Part shown: piece by piece, positions 35,564 to 48,200 of the stretch | Layout: the number at the start of each line of letters is the position of its first letter | How positions within the stretch are numbered: the stretch's first letter is position 1 | Assembly: GCF_026212465.1 (NCBI RefSeq) | Contig: NC_080048.1 | Coordinates: 29,496,331-29,560,330 of the forward strand | DNA from: Amaranthus tricolor | Taxonomy: Eukaryota > Streptophyta > Magnoliopsida > Caryophyllales > Amaranthaceae | Length of the DNA: 64,000 bases | Reading direction: 5' to 3' | The notes under the pieces: generated by a model | The model's input: only the letters and a program-made list of their open reading frames with translations | Databases searched by the model: none | What the model was told of the DNA's origin: nothing | Translations under genes and position numbers: made by a program

Positions 35564-36440
35564 ACAATTCTAATAATTTCGGCAGCCAGAAGAACAATGT
35601 GCTTTAACTTTCTTCTACAAAGAAAAAACAATTAAAAAACCCCTTATCTAAGATTTGGGGATTTAAGGCAGAGATATTTAAATCAATCCACTTTAAAAAA
35701 GGTGCACCACCAAATAATATAACTTACCCTCAAGATTTATACCTAATCTACATTAAAAATAACGTCATCCTTGGTATGAATAATAAATCTCCATCATAAT
35801 CTTCAGAATGCCAGCCCATAAGATTATCTAAGCAAAATTATGGAAAATAACTCATTGCTATAAAGCTATAATAATTTATGAATCGATTATTTTCTAATAA
35901 TTTGATCTTTAGTAATTGCTCTAATCTAAAAATTGTCAAAGTACATATTTGTTCCAACTCTCCACTGTGAAGGGAATGGGTGGGGCTTATGAGCCTATGA
36001 TAATTATTCAAATCATTAAGTATACTAAAAATAAATAAATAATAAAAATTAAATTATTAAATAAATAATTTTAAATTAAATTATTCACAGTAAAACATAT
36101 GTTGAATTATTTTGAAAAATTTTCATTATCATATAAAAGTGTGATTTACGGAAGACGGTTGGGAGGCCAATTAAATGAATATGTATATATATTAGTTGAT
36201 CCTATTCTTATTGGATCCTTCCCCATATATATATATATATATATATAGATATCGAGGCTATAAAAACATACACTTCATACAACTTATAAGAACAGTAATA
36301 TAATATTATATAACATACGACTGAATAGTACAGAAACTATTCTTTATACAATGATATCATCCATTACACATCTATATAATATATATACATTAAAAACTAT
36401 AGCATCCAAAAATGGCTACATAAGATTCACAAACAGGTGC
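35564..36440. other. AT-rich intergenic DNA
   Basis: No gene or element recognised. Short TA repeats occur near 36223-36246. Confidence 0.5.
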
Positions 36441-36442
36441 AT

Positions 36443-37524
36443 TCAGATATCAGTCATCACTGTTTTGATGCTGGAATCTGTTGTTGCTTTTGTGAAGGAG
36501 GCAATCATTGATGTGGTTGTGAAACATTGGGTATTCACTGCAATCGGCTCATTGAGGTCCAGATTTCCCTGCAATCGGATCGGTAAATGAGTAATTTCAT
36601 CCAGAAAACAACGCAAGCATTACTATTTCTCAAGTTTATCAAATACTTTAGTTGAGTGAGTTTCACGAGATAATTGGGGGATTTAATAAGTTCAAAATTC
36701 TGTCCCTTAAGCTAACTAAAAGTGACAAATTCGAAGCTTAGAAGAAGGCTACGAAAGAGAAATATTGAGGAGAATCTATATAAAAATCACCATGAACATA
36801 TACAAATCCGTCACTTGCTAGAGTTCCTGATGCAGTTGCTACCGTCTAAGCAGCATAGGACGCCTGCAGCCCCTCAGCACTTCAATCGACCTTCATCCGT
36901 AATATATGGACCACCTGCTGCAGCACAGTCCAACTCAATACAGACGGACAAATAGCACAAAGATAACAAATGGACCAGCAACTGCACGAAATAAATTTGT
37001 GTAGGATAGCTCAGCGCAACCTTTAAAGTTGTGTAGGATAAAAAAAAATTTGCATTTTTTCCACCTAACAGAACAAGCAATTTGTACAAAAGTTGAGCAA
37101 ACACTTGAGTTCTTTAGCCATCTGAATCAGTTTCACGGAATGGAGTGAAACTTCCTTCACTGCCCAGTACTTTCCGACATTGTTTAGATGCTCATTCTCC
37201 ACCGTGTCATTAACGTAAGTGAAAAACCAGAAAGAAAAAGAGGCGTAAGATCCGATTAATACATCTAAGTTAGAAGTCAGTAGAGGGAAATGCTGCTCAT
37301 TCAGAAGTTTACCTATAGTAAGTCCAGTGCCCTTGACGAATCACTTCTAGGGAAGCCAATGTAAAGTCCAAAAATTTGGCTTCAATACTGTGTACAAAAC
37401 TTGAGCATATGAATATTATATACCCATTCAACATATCTTCGTTCTCCAGATACTGCTGCAAGTTTTGAATTTGGGACACAGCATGGTTCAGTTGCGCAGT
37501 CAACTCTTTAACTCGTCTTTCCAA
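36443..37524 (-). CDS. Possible exons of an unidentified minus-strand gene with an EAR-like DLNEP motif
   Basis: Not identified. On the minus strand, 37524-37424 is bounded by a TACAG acceptor and a GTATAT donor and encodes LERRVKELTAQLNHAVSQ then IQNLQQYLENEDMLNG, a coiled coil with heptad leucines. A short piece ending before 37315 reads EVIRQGHWTYYR next to GTAAAC. About 37215-37095 reads VENEHLNNVGKYWAVKEVSL then HSVKLIQMAKELK. The last exon, 36568-36443, follows a TTGCAG acceptor and encodes GNLDLNEPIAVNTQCFTT, ending SSIKTVMTDI with a TGA. DLNEP resembles the EAR repression motif. I could not connect all pieces in one frame or find the 5' end, so this may be a decayed gene or a gene fragment. 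Confidence 0.42.
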
Positions 37525-38008
37525 CTGTACAATGAAAAGAAATGTAGAATCAATCTTTGAAGATAAGATGAAATTACTTCTATAATGTGTGAGTTTCGGT
37601 GTTTTAAAAGACAATTAAATCTAAAATGAGTGCATAACCTCTAATTCAAAGTACAATTCAGAATGCCAGAAAGCAACATTTTTAATCACTCTGATTTTGT
37701 AAAGTCAATTCAAACTGTTATGATACTTGAAAATGCAACCATCATCTATCTTATGTATGCTTGCTATCATGTTTCCACAACTTTCCAAATTAAGGCGATT
37801 CAAACCATGGGATTTGTTGATATCACCTTTTCTTTTTCTAAGATAAGGCTTTGGCATTGTTATGATAAGTATCAAAACAAATTTATAAAGAAAAAGTCCA
37901 TAGTTAATCAATTCATCATCAATGAAGAACAATGAATAAAAAGTTGTTATTTCATAAAATCGAAGTTAAGCAATATAAACTAGTTAAGTCAAATCTATTG
38001 TAGTTACT

Positions 38009-38260
38009 CCCTCCGTTCTTTTAAGTTTGTCCACCTTACTATAATGGGTAGATTCAAAAGTTTGTCCACTTTAGAATACTTTCTATTTTTGGAAATCTTT
38101 TTTCTCTAATATACCCTTATTTCTCTCTCTCTCATTCCTTTATTTCTCTAGTACATTCACTCTCTCACTCATTTTTTTGTTCTTTAAATTTTGTTTTATT
38201 TTAATTTTCTCTCAAATACTTTCAATACAATCATTACTTTACACCACTATCTGGTTGTTA
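38009..38260. mobile_element. Stowaway-like MITE end
   Basis: Starts ACTCCCTCCGTTCTTTTAAG, then GTTTGTCCAC, the consensus-like beginning of plant Stowaway (mariner-type) MITEs. TA precedes it. No matching right terminus was found, so it is likely truncated. Confidence 0.5.
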
Positions 38261-40090
38261 TTTTGAAATGTTTGGCGCCTGTGCCACTAGCTGGTTGTTA
38301 TATTGAAATGTCGATTTTCGAACTTGCAGGGTGACTTTTTAGTCAAAAGAAAATTTTTGGTTTATCCGATATACAAATGGAATTCTGTCCGATTTTCTAC
38401 AGAAATTTATATATTTAAAATCATTTTAAATGCTTCTTATAATATAATTTCCTTATATATCTTAAATGTTGTAAACTCTAATATTTTAAATTCTTTGATA
38501 GATTTCTAATGGATAATATAATCAGTTGGTTAGTTTCGGGTTGTTACATACACATAAGGTTTATTTGTATCTTTTGTTGGTATAAAAGATACAATATCAT
38601 TATTTGTATCTTTTATTGCAACAAAAGATACATATGGGGGGTTACTAATGAGAGTTTTTTTACTACTGTTTCTAACAATTGAACTAATCTTTACTCAATA
38701 TGGTGTGTGTTTGTATTGATTTGTTCTATTAATGATGTATTCTTTTATAGAGGAAGGATACATCATTCAAGAATCACATCATTACTCATCATAAACTCAC
38801 ATTAACACCCCTATAATTAACTATAACAATAAACATAGCAATTAACATAGCATTAACTAAAAAAATACAATGCCATCAATGCAAACTGTAGCTCAAAGAT
38901 CAGAATTGAATCCTATGCAAAGTGCTCAAACAAGTCACAACAATGCTCAAATGAGAACCCTTTCCTAAGACCTTCTGACAGCCTGCCGATGCACTGCTCG
39001 AATGAGCAACTGGTCGAGCCACCTTTTGTCCCTTGTTTTCTCATTGCCTTGTTCGAGGAACCATCATACCATGCCTTGACTCGTTCAAGGCATGGTTCCC
39101 CCTTTTTAATGAAGTCTTATTTGCCTTAGGTTATGCACCTTATTTATCGTTCCAAACCTTAAACAACGCAACTCGACATATCTTTATCATCCTTCTCTAA
39201 GACAAAGCATGTTCGACTATATGTTTAAAGTTAACGTCAGTATTAAGAGTTTTTATACTTGCAGTAACACTAACTGATATGAAAGAGTGGGTAGTCATGT
39301 GATCATGGGGTTGTATTCCAACCACTATAGAAAGAGATCACATTTTAGGGTCTTGGCACTCCTTTTTTCAATCATTTTTACTCTGATCTAGCTATTTGCT
39401 CCCCTTTTCTCTATAAATTTTAAAAGTGAAAGAAATTAGCTACATTTTTTCATTTTATTTCTAACTTTGCTTAATATAATCTCTTACATATTCTTCATAC
39501 TGTTAAAAAATATAATGCTTATATTTAAATGCAAACTGTTATATATCAAAAGTTTATTCCAAATACTTAAGTCTAAGCATCAAGTTTTCGAAAATAGTAT
39601 TGTCTAAATTATCTTCGGTTTATGGTTGCAAATTGTGCATTTCTTGCTAATCCACTCCATACACATTCTAATTTTGTTTACACATTCCGATTTCAGTAAC
39701 ATTTATATACATTCTGTAGCATTTAGAACTCCAGTATACATTTTGATTTCAGTAACATTCATGTACATTCACATAAACTGTGTAGATGAACTTTAGTAGC
39801 ATTCTGACCTTAATATTTTGATTCTTATACACATTTTTTGTAAATGAATTGAGCATATTCTGAACTTCATATACAAATTAGCAGAAGACTTAATATGGTT
39901 TTTAAAGGAGAAAAAGTTAAGATAAAGAATGGGTTCTTTTTTCTTACAGATTTTAATGGGGGATTTTTTATGGGAAGAAGAAACTATAAATGGGAAGAAG
40001 TACAACTAATGGTCATAAACTGGCCTGCTACAACTGGTTGCTTCAACATGTAGCAATGCCTTTAGAAACAAGTACCATACATGATCCTAT
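38261..40090. other. Intergenic DNA with LTR-like fragments
   Basis: No gene. 38565-38632 contains an inverted pair (TTGTATCTTTTGTTG / CAACAAAAGATACA). 38985-39110 carries self-complementary words (TGCTCGAATGAGCA, CCTTGACTCGTTCAAGG), reminiscent of the palindromes in the LTR at 24.3 kb, so it may be a piece of a related LTR. Confidence 0.4.
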
Positions 40091-40094
40091 TCAT

Positions 40095-40160
40095 CGTTAA
40101 TCAATACTTGGAAATATTGTAGAAAAATTAGACAAAAATTGAATTATTCTGGACAATTTT
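40095..40160. mobile_element. Right arm of the palindromic MITE family
   Basis: CATCGTTAATCAATACTTGG, then GAATTATTCTGGACAATTTT, parallels the right arms of the copies ending at 9762 and 27711. No left arm is nearby. Confidence 0.5.
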
Positions 40161-40308
40161 TTCTTTGTAATTTTTAATTTTAATATATTATTCCACTAAT
40201 AATTAAATACTAAATATATATGCATAATAATTACACCAATAATCCTTCAAAAGTTATCAATCATCACCAAATCAATTACGATAGCAATCCATGAAGATAA
40301 CTTTTAAC

Positions 40309-40354
40309 TAACACACACACAAACACACACACGCACGTGCGTGTGTATGCGTGC

Positions 40355-40404
<50 letters not shown>
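40309..40404. repeat. Compound (AC)n-(GT)n-(AT)n microsatellite
   Basis: CA repeats with CG interruptions pass through a palindromic GCACGTGCGTG centre into GT repeats and then about 35 bases of AT. The alternating purine-pyrimidine run is nearly 100 bases. Confidence 0.95.
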
Positions 40405-40407
<3 letters not shown>

Positions 40408-42468
40408 GAACCTTGCCCAAATCTCTCCGAATCATCACATTGATCACTTCATCAAGTGAACCAAAGCTAATTCTCCTATACTCCATTGCACACACTTCAT
40501 CACCCTCAAATGTACATGCAATGGAGTAAGCTACTAGGTGATTAAAGTCACCTCCAACACTATGAGAGGTGGTTCATGCTCTAAAAATTATTATTGAAAT
40601 AGGGTTTGCTTGGACCCAACATTGGTAAGAAACGATATAAAAGATGACTAAAAAACAGAAAGTGAACAATAGAGATAACAAACAATAAACACAACAAGTT
40701 TATGAGGTATCTTGGATACCTCTCGCTCAACAAATGTTTATTTTAAATAGAGTTGTTCTAAAGTAACCCGACTCGAAAATCCGAACCTAAACTGAAAGTA
40801 AACCGCCCCGAAAATGAGTTTTTTTTAGGTGATACCACTTTGTAACCCTCAGAATAGGTCGAACTTTTGAAAACACCCTTTATGAAAAACATGAGCCAAA
40901 ACCTACTCCTGGGAGTGTTACCGTCACATCTATTTCTAATAAAATAAATGTAAGGCTTAAAGACTAAGTAATAACTTAATAACTTTAAATCCAACAAAGG
41001 GTCTTACAACATAAGAAAAGACTGAAACGTAATCTGTATCCACATAAAATTTAAACAACTTAAGGTAAAATTTAAACCGAAATACGACTCTAATAAAAGC
41101 TATATTTCTAGGTGATCCTCACTCCACGATTCCCACACAATCAATAACCTGCAACATAAGAATGCAAGAAAACAAGGAAAAAACTTCCAAAATCAGGAAA
41201 TTGATTAATTCCGACTCCATCCCGTAAAACAATTAAGTTTAAAAATGATTTAAGAAGATAAAATGTAATCAAATTGAAAATAATTTTAGAAAATAATATA
41301 TAGCTGAGTTTAAAAGAAAAACAATTTGAGAAAACAATATATATAATATCACATAAACCAATTCATTAATTTGATATTTAATAATGGCAACCGCATAATC
41401 AATTTTTTTTTTATTTGAGGGAACGAGAATGCCAGTAGGCCGAGGCTTTACCCCTATACCTACTTCATCAAGAGGTCGTCACCCCAAATAATTCAAGGCC
41501 AGCAGAGTAGTCTCAGGGAACCCTAGTGTGCACACCCCTTCTACTTGGATCACAACAAATAGAAGGAAGACCAAACATCGTATCAAGTATCAGAGATAAT
41601 AATACCTGTCGGTAGTTATACTAACCAAACAGGACAACCTGTTCATCACCCTTATACTTGGATCACAACAAATATAAGAGCTTCATTTCCCTCGTGTTAC
41701 ACTTTACGTGATTTAATATATTTTAATAATTAGTCGCGTGCACACAAATATATAATCATACATACATTACACATTTTATTTTATAATCATAAATTTTCCC
41801 AATAATATATATCTAAGGAATATCAAACTGAAATCTCATTTTCCAAATCACAATTCTAATATCAATTGGTGGCAATAGGAATTAATATTGTAAATATTTC
41901 TCCTTTAAATTCAATCGCATTTACAAAACATTATTAAAATAACAATATAACTTTCATCAAAATAATAATATTATAAATATTTCTCTTTCAAATTAAACCG
42001 TATCTAATTTCGTTATCAAAATAATAATATAAATTTTATCGAAATAATAATTATAAATTCAAAGTTTGACAAAAATAAATAATAGTAAATATAATTTGAG
42101 AATATATAAAACACAATATCATACAAAATAATGTCATATCAAATCATGCATCCCATTTAAACACATTAATTATCACTTAGCACATAACACTAATGGGATA
42201 GTCTAATTAGATGGACATTGAGAATTACCTTGTCACGCGATCCTAGACAACGTACGCTCCTAATAATCTCTATCTAGAAATCCGCTGTCTACACGAGAAA
42301 ATAATATATCTCAATTTAATACCACGATTAACCCATTGAAAATAAATAAATTAATAGACTCCTTTTCCTTTTTTATACTTTATTTAAAAATAATAATTTT
42401 AAACATGTAATTTAAAATTGTAAGAGTTAAAATAAAAGAAAAGAAAAAAAAGAAATCATAATTATTAT

Positions 42469-42488
42469 AAAAAAAAAAAAAAAAAAAA
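42469..42488. repeat. A-rich homopolymer
   Basis: Run of about 20 A residues within the LTR; open frames around it are low-complexity. Confidence 0.9.
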
Positions 42489-42989
42489 GAGAAAGGTAGG
42501 TTTTGTCCAGGATACCCACGAAAAAGAAAGAAGAAAGGGAAGGAAGAGAGAGAATGAGAAAGGGAGAAGGAAGAAGGAGAAGGTGCCGGCCGGCGGTTGC
42601 TCCGGTGGCCGCTGTCGCACGCTTGTGGTATCCCGGTGACAACCGTATCGCCGGAAAACTAAGGTCAGAAATAATTTTTTTTTTATCAAATACAAAATGT
42701 GTAATTTGGATTGAAATTGGTAGAACAATATTATAAAAAGATGAAATTACATACCTTTAATATCAAAATCTTGTCTTTTCATGATTAAATTTTAAGTAAA
42801 TGGGAGATGGAGGAAGTAGTTTGTAGGAGAAAAAAGGAAGTATGAGTAATAATGTGAATGAATTAAGGGTAATTGGTTTAATTTATAGTAGGTAAATGAG
42901 GTTAGTTATAAGATTTAGAGGGAGAAGTGGGAAATTATTTGTTAATAGGGAGTTATTATTATTATTTTTTTTTTAATTTCTGAAATTTA

Positions 42990-43103
<114 letters not shown>

Positions 43104-44031
43104 TAAAAAAAACAGATGTTACATTATCTAACCGACAATACCCGAACCAAAATTGTACCCGAACCGGTTGACAATCAAAAATGGGAAAGCTGAACCCGAG
43201 TTGTAACCGATTTTTGCAACCGACACATAATCGTTAGCCGAGATTACCCGAACCTAACTCATATCCGCCCTGAGTCATATTTAACCCGAATCATGCTCGA
43301 AACCGAATTCGATCCAGCTAAACCGAATTAACTCGAACGAGTTTTTGATCGAACTACTGTAAACCTGAACCAATTTTTAACATAGAAGTATGATAGACTC
43401 ATATTCAATCATCTTATTAGTTAATCTAATAAAGTGTTAGATATTTTAATAAATTAAATGTTATAAATACATGGTTTCATATATTTAGAGTTAATAATCA
43501 ATGGTCAATGTTTATTTAACTACTTTTAATCGAATTAGATGAACATTGATAGAACTTTATGATTTTAATTTTCGGTCAAACAAGTAAAAGTAACAAAGTA
43601 ATAATCATTACTAAGTGATTTGCATTTTAACTATTTTGCTTTACGTAAAGTGAATCTTGTCATCAATTAAAAAATGACTAACAAATTTGATATTGATTCA
43701 ATCGATAGTAATTAGTAATACGTAGCCGAATTCTGTTTTAAAAAAAAAAAACTCGAACCCATATCTATACTTGACAAAACCGAACCAATTAGTAACCGAT
43801 GGCAACCCGAGACCGATTGACACTAGACACGAACTTCAACCGACACCGAACTGATGCTAACCCGATAGCTTGAATAACCGATCTCCAACCGAACCGTCAC
43901 TAACCGACTCGACCCGAGTGTGACCCGTTGTAACACACAGCCAAAAAATAAACGATCTGAAATACAACCGAACTGAATAACACATGTCCGAAACCGACCC
44001 GATCACCCAAATGAACACCTCTAATTTTCAA

Positions 44032-44965
44032 TAATGGATTCAACAATATATCAATGACTAAACTCCCATACTTGAGAACAGCCTCGTAAGCCATACATCT
44101 CACAATTGAGATCTCATAATGCTAATACATAGAAGAAAAACCCTCTTGGTATTTACTCTAGCCCCTTACAATGTATAGCCCTCTCAACAAGTTTGTGTGT
44201 ACTTGTTGTTCCTTATAGGATTCTATGAATGAGTATGCCTTTATATAGAGACCATAGGTCATTTTAGAATCCCCTCGTTAACACTATATTAACCATACAT
44301 TAAATGAGAAACTAAGCACTCTCTTAATGCATAATTAACATCTACCATTAACTTGGTAATAATTCTAATAAACTAAGATATAATGTCTTCCATTACTATA
44401 GCTTAATTGCCCTTCAATACAATTATTAATTGACACATTAACTCACCTATAAAGTAACAATTAATTACATATTTAGTTGCGATTTGTTGCATTTTTAATG
44501 TTGCTCTCAACATGATGTGTCTTCTTTTGAGTCATTGAGTCACCACCATCACTAATAGATTATTTGGCACTTACACTAATAATTATGTAATGTTTATTTT
44601 TCTAAATCGATATATTTGAATGAAATATAAAAACGACATTTAAGAAAAATATTTCAATACAACGTACTATCTTGTTAGATTGATAATTTGTGTGATCCAT
44701 ATATACTATCTTTATTTGATCATACTACTTTTAGTTTTTCTCACTTTAAATTTTGTCTTGGCTAGCACACCTCTTTGTCTCTTTCTCTCTTAAGTTGTTG
44801 GTATTCTTTACACTTTAGTACACAAACTAATATACACAAATGAGAAAAAGGAAAAAATAAAGCAAAGCCAAAGGCCACAAAAAGCAAACACAAAGGACAA
44901 TAAGGGCTTATTATAAACTAATATTATAGACTATATCATAGCTTTAGTTACAATCCCAACAGTAG
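44032..44965. other. Upstream region of the NAC gene
   Basis: No coding sequence. 44110-44300 looks LTR-like in minus orientation (TCTATATAAAGG on the minus strand near 44245, followed by a leader-like stretch), so part of the NAC upstream region may derive from an element. Nearer the gene there are pyrimidine-rich stretches but no motif I can assign to a factor. Confidence 0.4.
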
Positions 44966-44968
44966 TTT

Positions 44969-44977
44969 CTATATATT
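44969..44977 (+). promoter_or_regulatory. Candidate TATA box of the NAC gene
   Basis: CTATATATT 130-138 bases upstream of the ATG at 45107, followed by a pyrimidine-rich leader (CTTGTCTTCTCCTTG) typical of plant 5' UTRs. That gives a predicted leader of about 100 bases. Confidence 0.6.
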
Positions 44978-45106
44978 TCAGTTCCAATCTGCAGGTACAA
45001 GCTTGTCTTCTCCTTGTATTGTTCTCTCCATCCTCCTTTTGCAAAAAAGGAAAACAAAAATCTTAAATATTTCTTCATCACAAAATTAAGATCAAAATAA
45101 GCCAAA

Positions 45107-45263
45107 ATGGCACCAGTAAGTCTACCTCCAGGATTCAGGTTTCACCCTACAGATGAAGAATTAGTTGCTTATTACCTAGATAGAAAGATCACTGGCCGTA
45201 AAATCGACCTCGAAATCATTCCTGAAATCGATCTTTATAAGTGTGAGCCTTGGGATTTACCAG
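45107..45263 (+). CDS. NAC gene exon 1
   Basis: Encodes the start and NAC subdomains A and B up to WDLP. It ends CCAG before GTAATT, splitting the Asp codon (phase 1). Reading on without splicing gives 18 more residues and a stop. The ATG context (GCCAAAATGGC) is good, with no upstream ATG in the short leader. Confidence 0.93.
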
Positions 45264-48200
45264 GTAATTTTCTATACCTTAACGATGATTTGGTTGCCGT
45301 TATTAAATGGTGTGAATAATAATAAAAACTTGATGTAATTTTAATATGAAAATCTCTATACAATATATTAAATGAGTATATTTTCTTTCTTTTAATCATC
45401 TAATTTTATTCATAAAACTTATTTCAATGAATTACTATTGAAAAAATTATTAATACGTAGTAATGAAAAATTGTGAACACACAAAACATTTATAATTAAA
45501 ATTCCATTTAACATGAATATAACATGGATACATTTAATGAAAATTTATTTATATTCTCACTATCACTTCTTAGTACTAAACGGAAAATATCATAAATAAG
45601 TATGAATATTAATTATATTTATGGAAAATAATCTAAACTGAGACTTGTATAGGTTATGGCTCAAGTTATATAAATAAAAAAATTCTATTGGTATTATAGT
45701 TGTGTAACATAAAACATATACATATAATATTGACAGCCAAATTGGTCAAGTACATACAGACAAGTGTACGGCTTAGCCTTATACTAATACTGTTGATTTT
45801 ACCTAGTTTTTGTTATCAAATTACACCCGAAATGTTTTTTTCAATGATTATTGTAGATAAGTCGTTTTTGCCGGGGAAGGATTTGGAGTGGTACTTCTTC
45901 AGTCCAAGAGATAGGAAGTATCCAAACGGATCAAGGACAAATAGGGCTACTAAGACAGGATATTGGAAGGCAACAGGTAAAGATAGATTAGTACAATCTC
46001 AGAAGATAGAAATAGGGATGAAGAAGACATTGGTTTATTACAAAGGAAGAGCTCCTCATGGAATTAGGACTAATTGGATTATGCATGAGTATCGTCTTCT
46101 TCAATCTCTTAAGGTATTTTACTGCTAATTTCAATTTTCATATATCTATAATAAGACTATTGAGTTACAATATATTTTCTAAAATATATATAATAACAAA
46201 TATAGTCATGATCATAGTCATCAGCTCAGTATTCTACAATAATAATAAATCTAAATTAATCAAATAAGATATTGCATAAAGATATGCTTGGTGACTCTTA
46301 TTAATTGATTCATTTGATTGTATCAATTGCCCCCTTTTTTTATTGTTCCCATGATTTATTGTTCTTTATTATCAAATTATAATGGATATAATATAATGAC
46401 TAATTAAATTACATAAACTTTTAATTTATGTAAATTTAAGTTATATAATATTTCTATAAATGATTAATCTCAAATAATCTCTTTTTAATTAGCCTTATCA
46501 CTACAACTTAAAGTGTAAAGTTACGTATATTAATTAAATAATTGTACGATATTATTACCCGTTTGAATATGGTGTACCATCTAAGTATGCTTGGAATAAC
46601 AATTAAAGTGATATTACATTAAATTAAAGAAAATGATATATACAGCAGATATAAAAAAGAATCTTATGTTTGTTTTATTTTATTAAATATTGTTATTTCT
46701 TTGAAAAGAAAAGTTTCTTAATTATACTTTATTATTTCATTATTTATATTTTTAAAGTTAAAATAATTATATAAAATATTACTTGTTCTTAATTTCTATA
46801 CTAGATTCTCTTGAAAAGATAAATCATTGATAACAAATAGAGTTTGTTAATTTTTATTTACAGTCCTTAGGGCTTTAAATATCATTACCGTTAAATTAAT
46901 CATCTACTCTATCAATTACTCGTATGCAATGTCTCATAAAAGACACAGGCCATTTACATGATTGTAGTCTCATCTATAAATTTGTTTTATCAGCTACAGT
47001 TACAATATGCTATTTTTACCTTAAATATCTTTTTTATTTACGGCCCTTAGAGCTATAAATAATAATTTTGTTTGGACTATACTCTCCAATCTTTTGTAAA
47101 ATGTTTCCTTTTTTTTCTTACATGTCATCTAATATTTTTTAGACTTAAGTCCTAACATTGTTGGAAAAATAAATAAAGTTTTAAAAATATATATAAAAAA
47201 GGTGAATCTAAAGGAGAAGATAAGAGTGCTCAAGGTTGATCTAGGGTTTTGTAGTTTTAGAAGTACGAGTACAATATTTGTTTAAGAGTTGGATTATATA
47301 TATAAATATAAATATAATACAAAAAAGGAATCAAATTAATAGGAAAGAAAAGGAAAAAAGGAACGTTGCATGACAGGATACTTTAGAAAATGATGATTAT
47401 GTGCATGAGATCCAGCGAACGTAGCGACAGCAATCATGAAATCATAATCTCCTGATCGTCTTTATCTAGCATCACCGCGTTATAACCTAGAATCCTAGAT
47501 CTAATTAATCTACAAGTAGTAGTAGTAGTAGTACATTTTATCATTCTTAAATTATGATTCTTCATCTCTTTTTCTTATACCCTTCTTTTCATGCACCGTT
47601 TAGTACAATTCATATTACCAACATCTATTTCAATACTCTATTCAAAACTCCTAGGACTAGAGTGTGACATCATAACTAGAGTTGTACGCTTTGCTAAGAA
47701 TCTACTATAGGGCTCGTTAAGCAAAGGGCTAGTTTTTCAATTTATTAAGTTTCGGGATGGTAATTGATTAGAGTTAGAGTCATCAATCCATCACTATCTC
47801 GGACAAGTCAAATTTCGATGTGGATGAGGATAGTGAATAGATCATACACCTACCCCCTATAAGAGAGATGTCAAGGAAAAACACTCGCACTTAATAGATC
47901 CACGAGTTAGGATGAGTTTCTAAAATATATGAATTTATTATGTCTAAAATACACTATATAGGTAGAAAATCAAACTAAGTAAACCTTGGTTTGAGTCAGA
48001 TTGAGCCCAGCAGATCAGGCTAGATGAACCGTCAACAAGGCCCAATTCATTCAGACGATATTTTAATGATATGTAAAAAACTCTAATTACTCTCTCCTAT
48101 TCTAATCAATTGCCCATTTTGTTTTACACATTTTTTCCTAAAATGCGGTAGCTATGGACTGCATGAAATGGGTGAGTATGGAAAAAATAGTAAGATAAAA

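Noticed and set aside
40304..40495. Minus-strand frame with YIYIYI and VCVCVC runs
   Set aside because: Mostly the compound microsatellite; the short non-repeat part (SLDEVINVMIRRDLGK) could not be tied to a family.
42427..42736. Phe/Ser/Leu-rich and Arg/Glu-rich open frames on opposite strands
   Set aside because: They lie over a purine-rich tract inside the nested LTR, with no domain or conservation signal.
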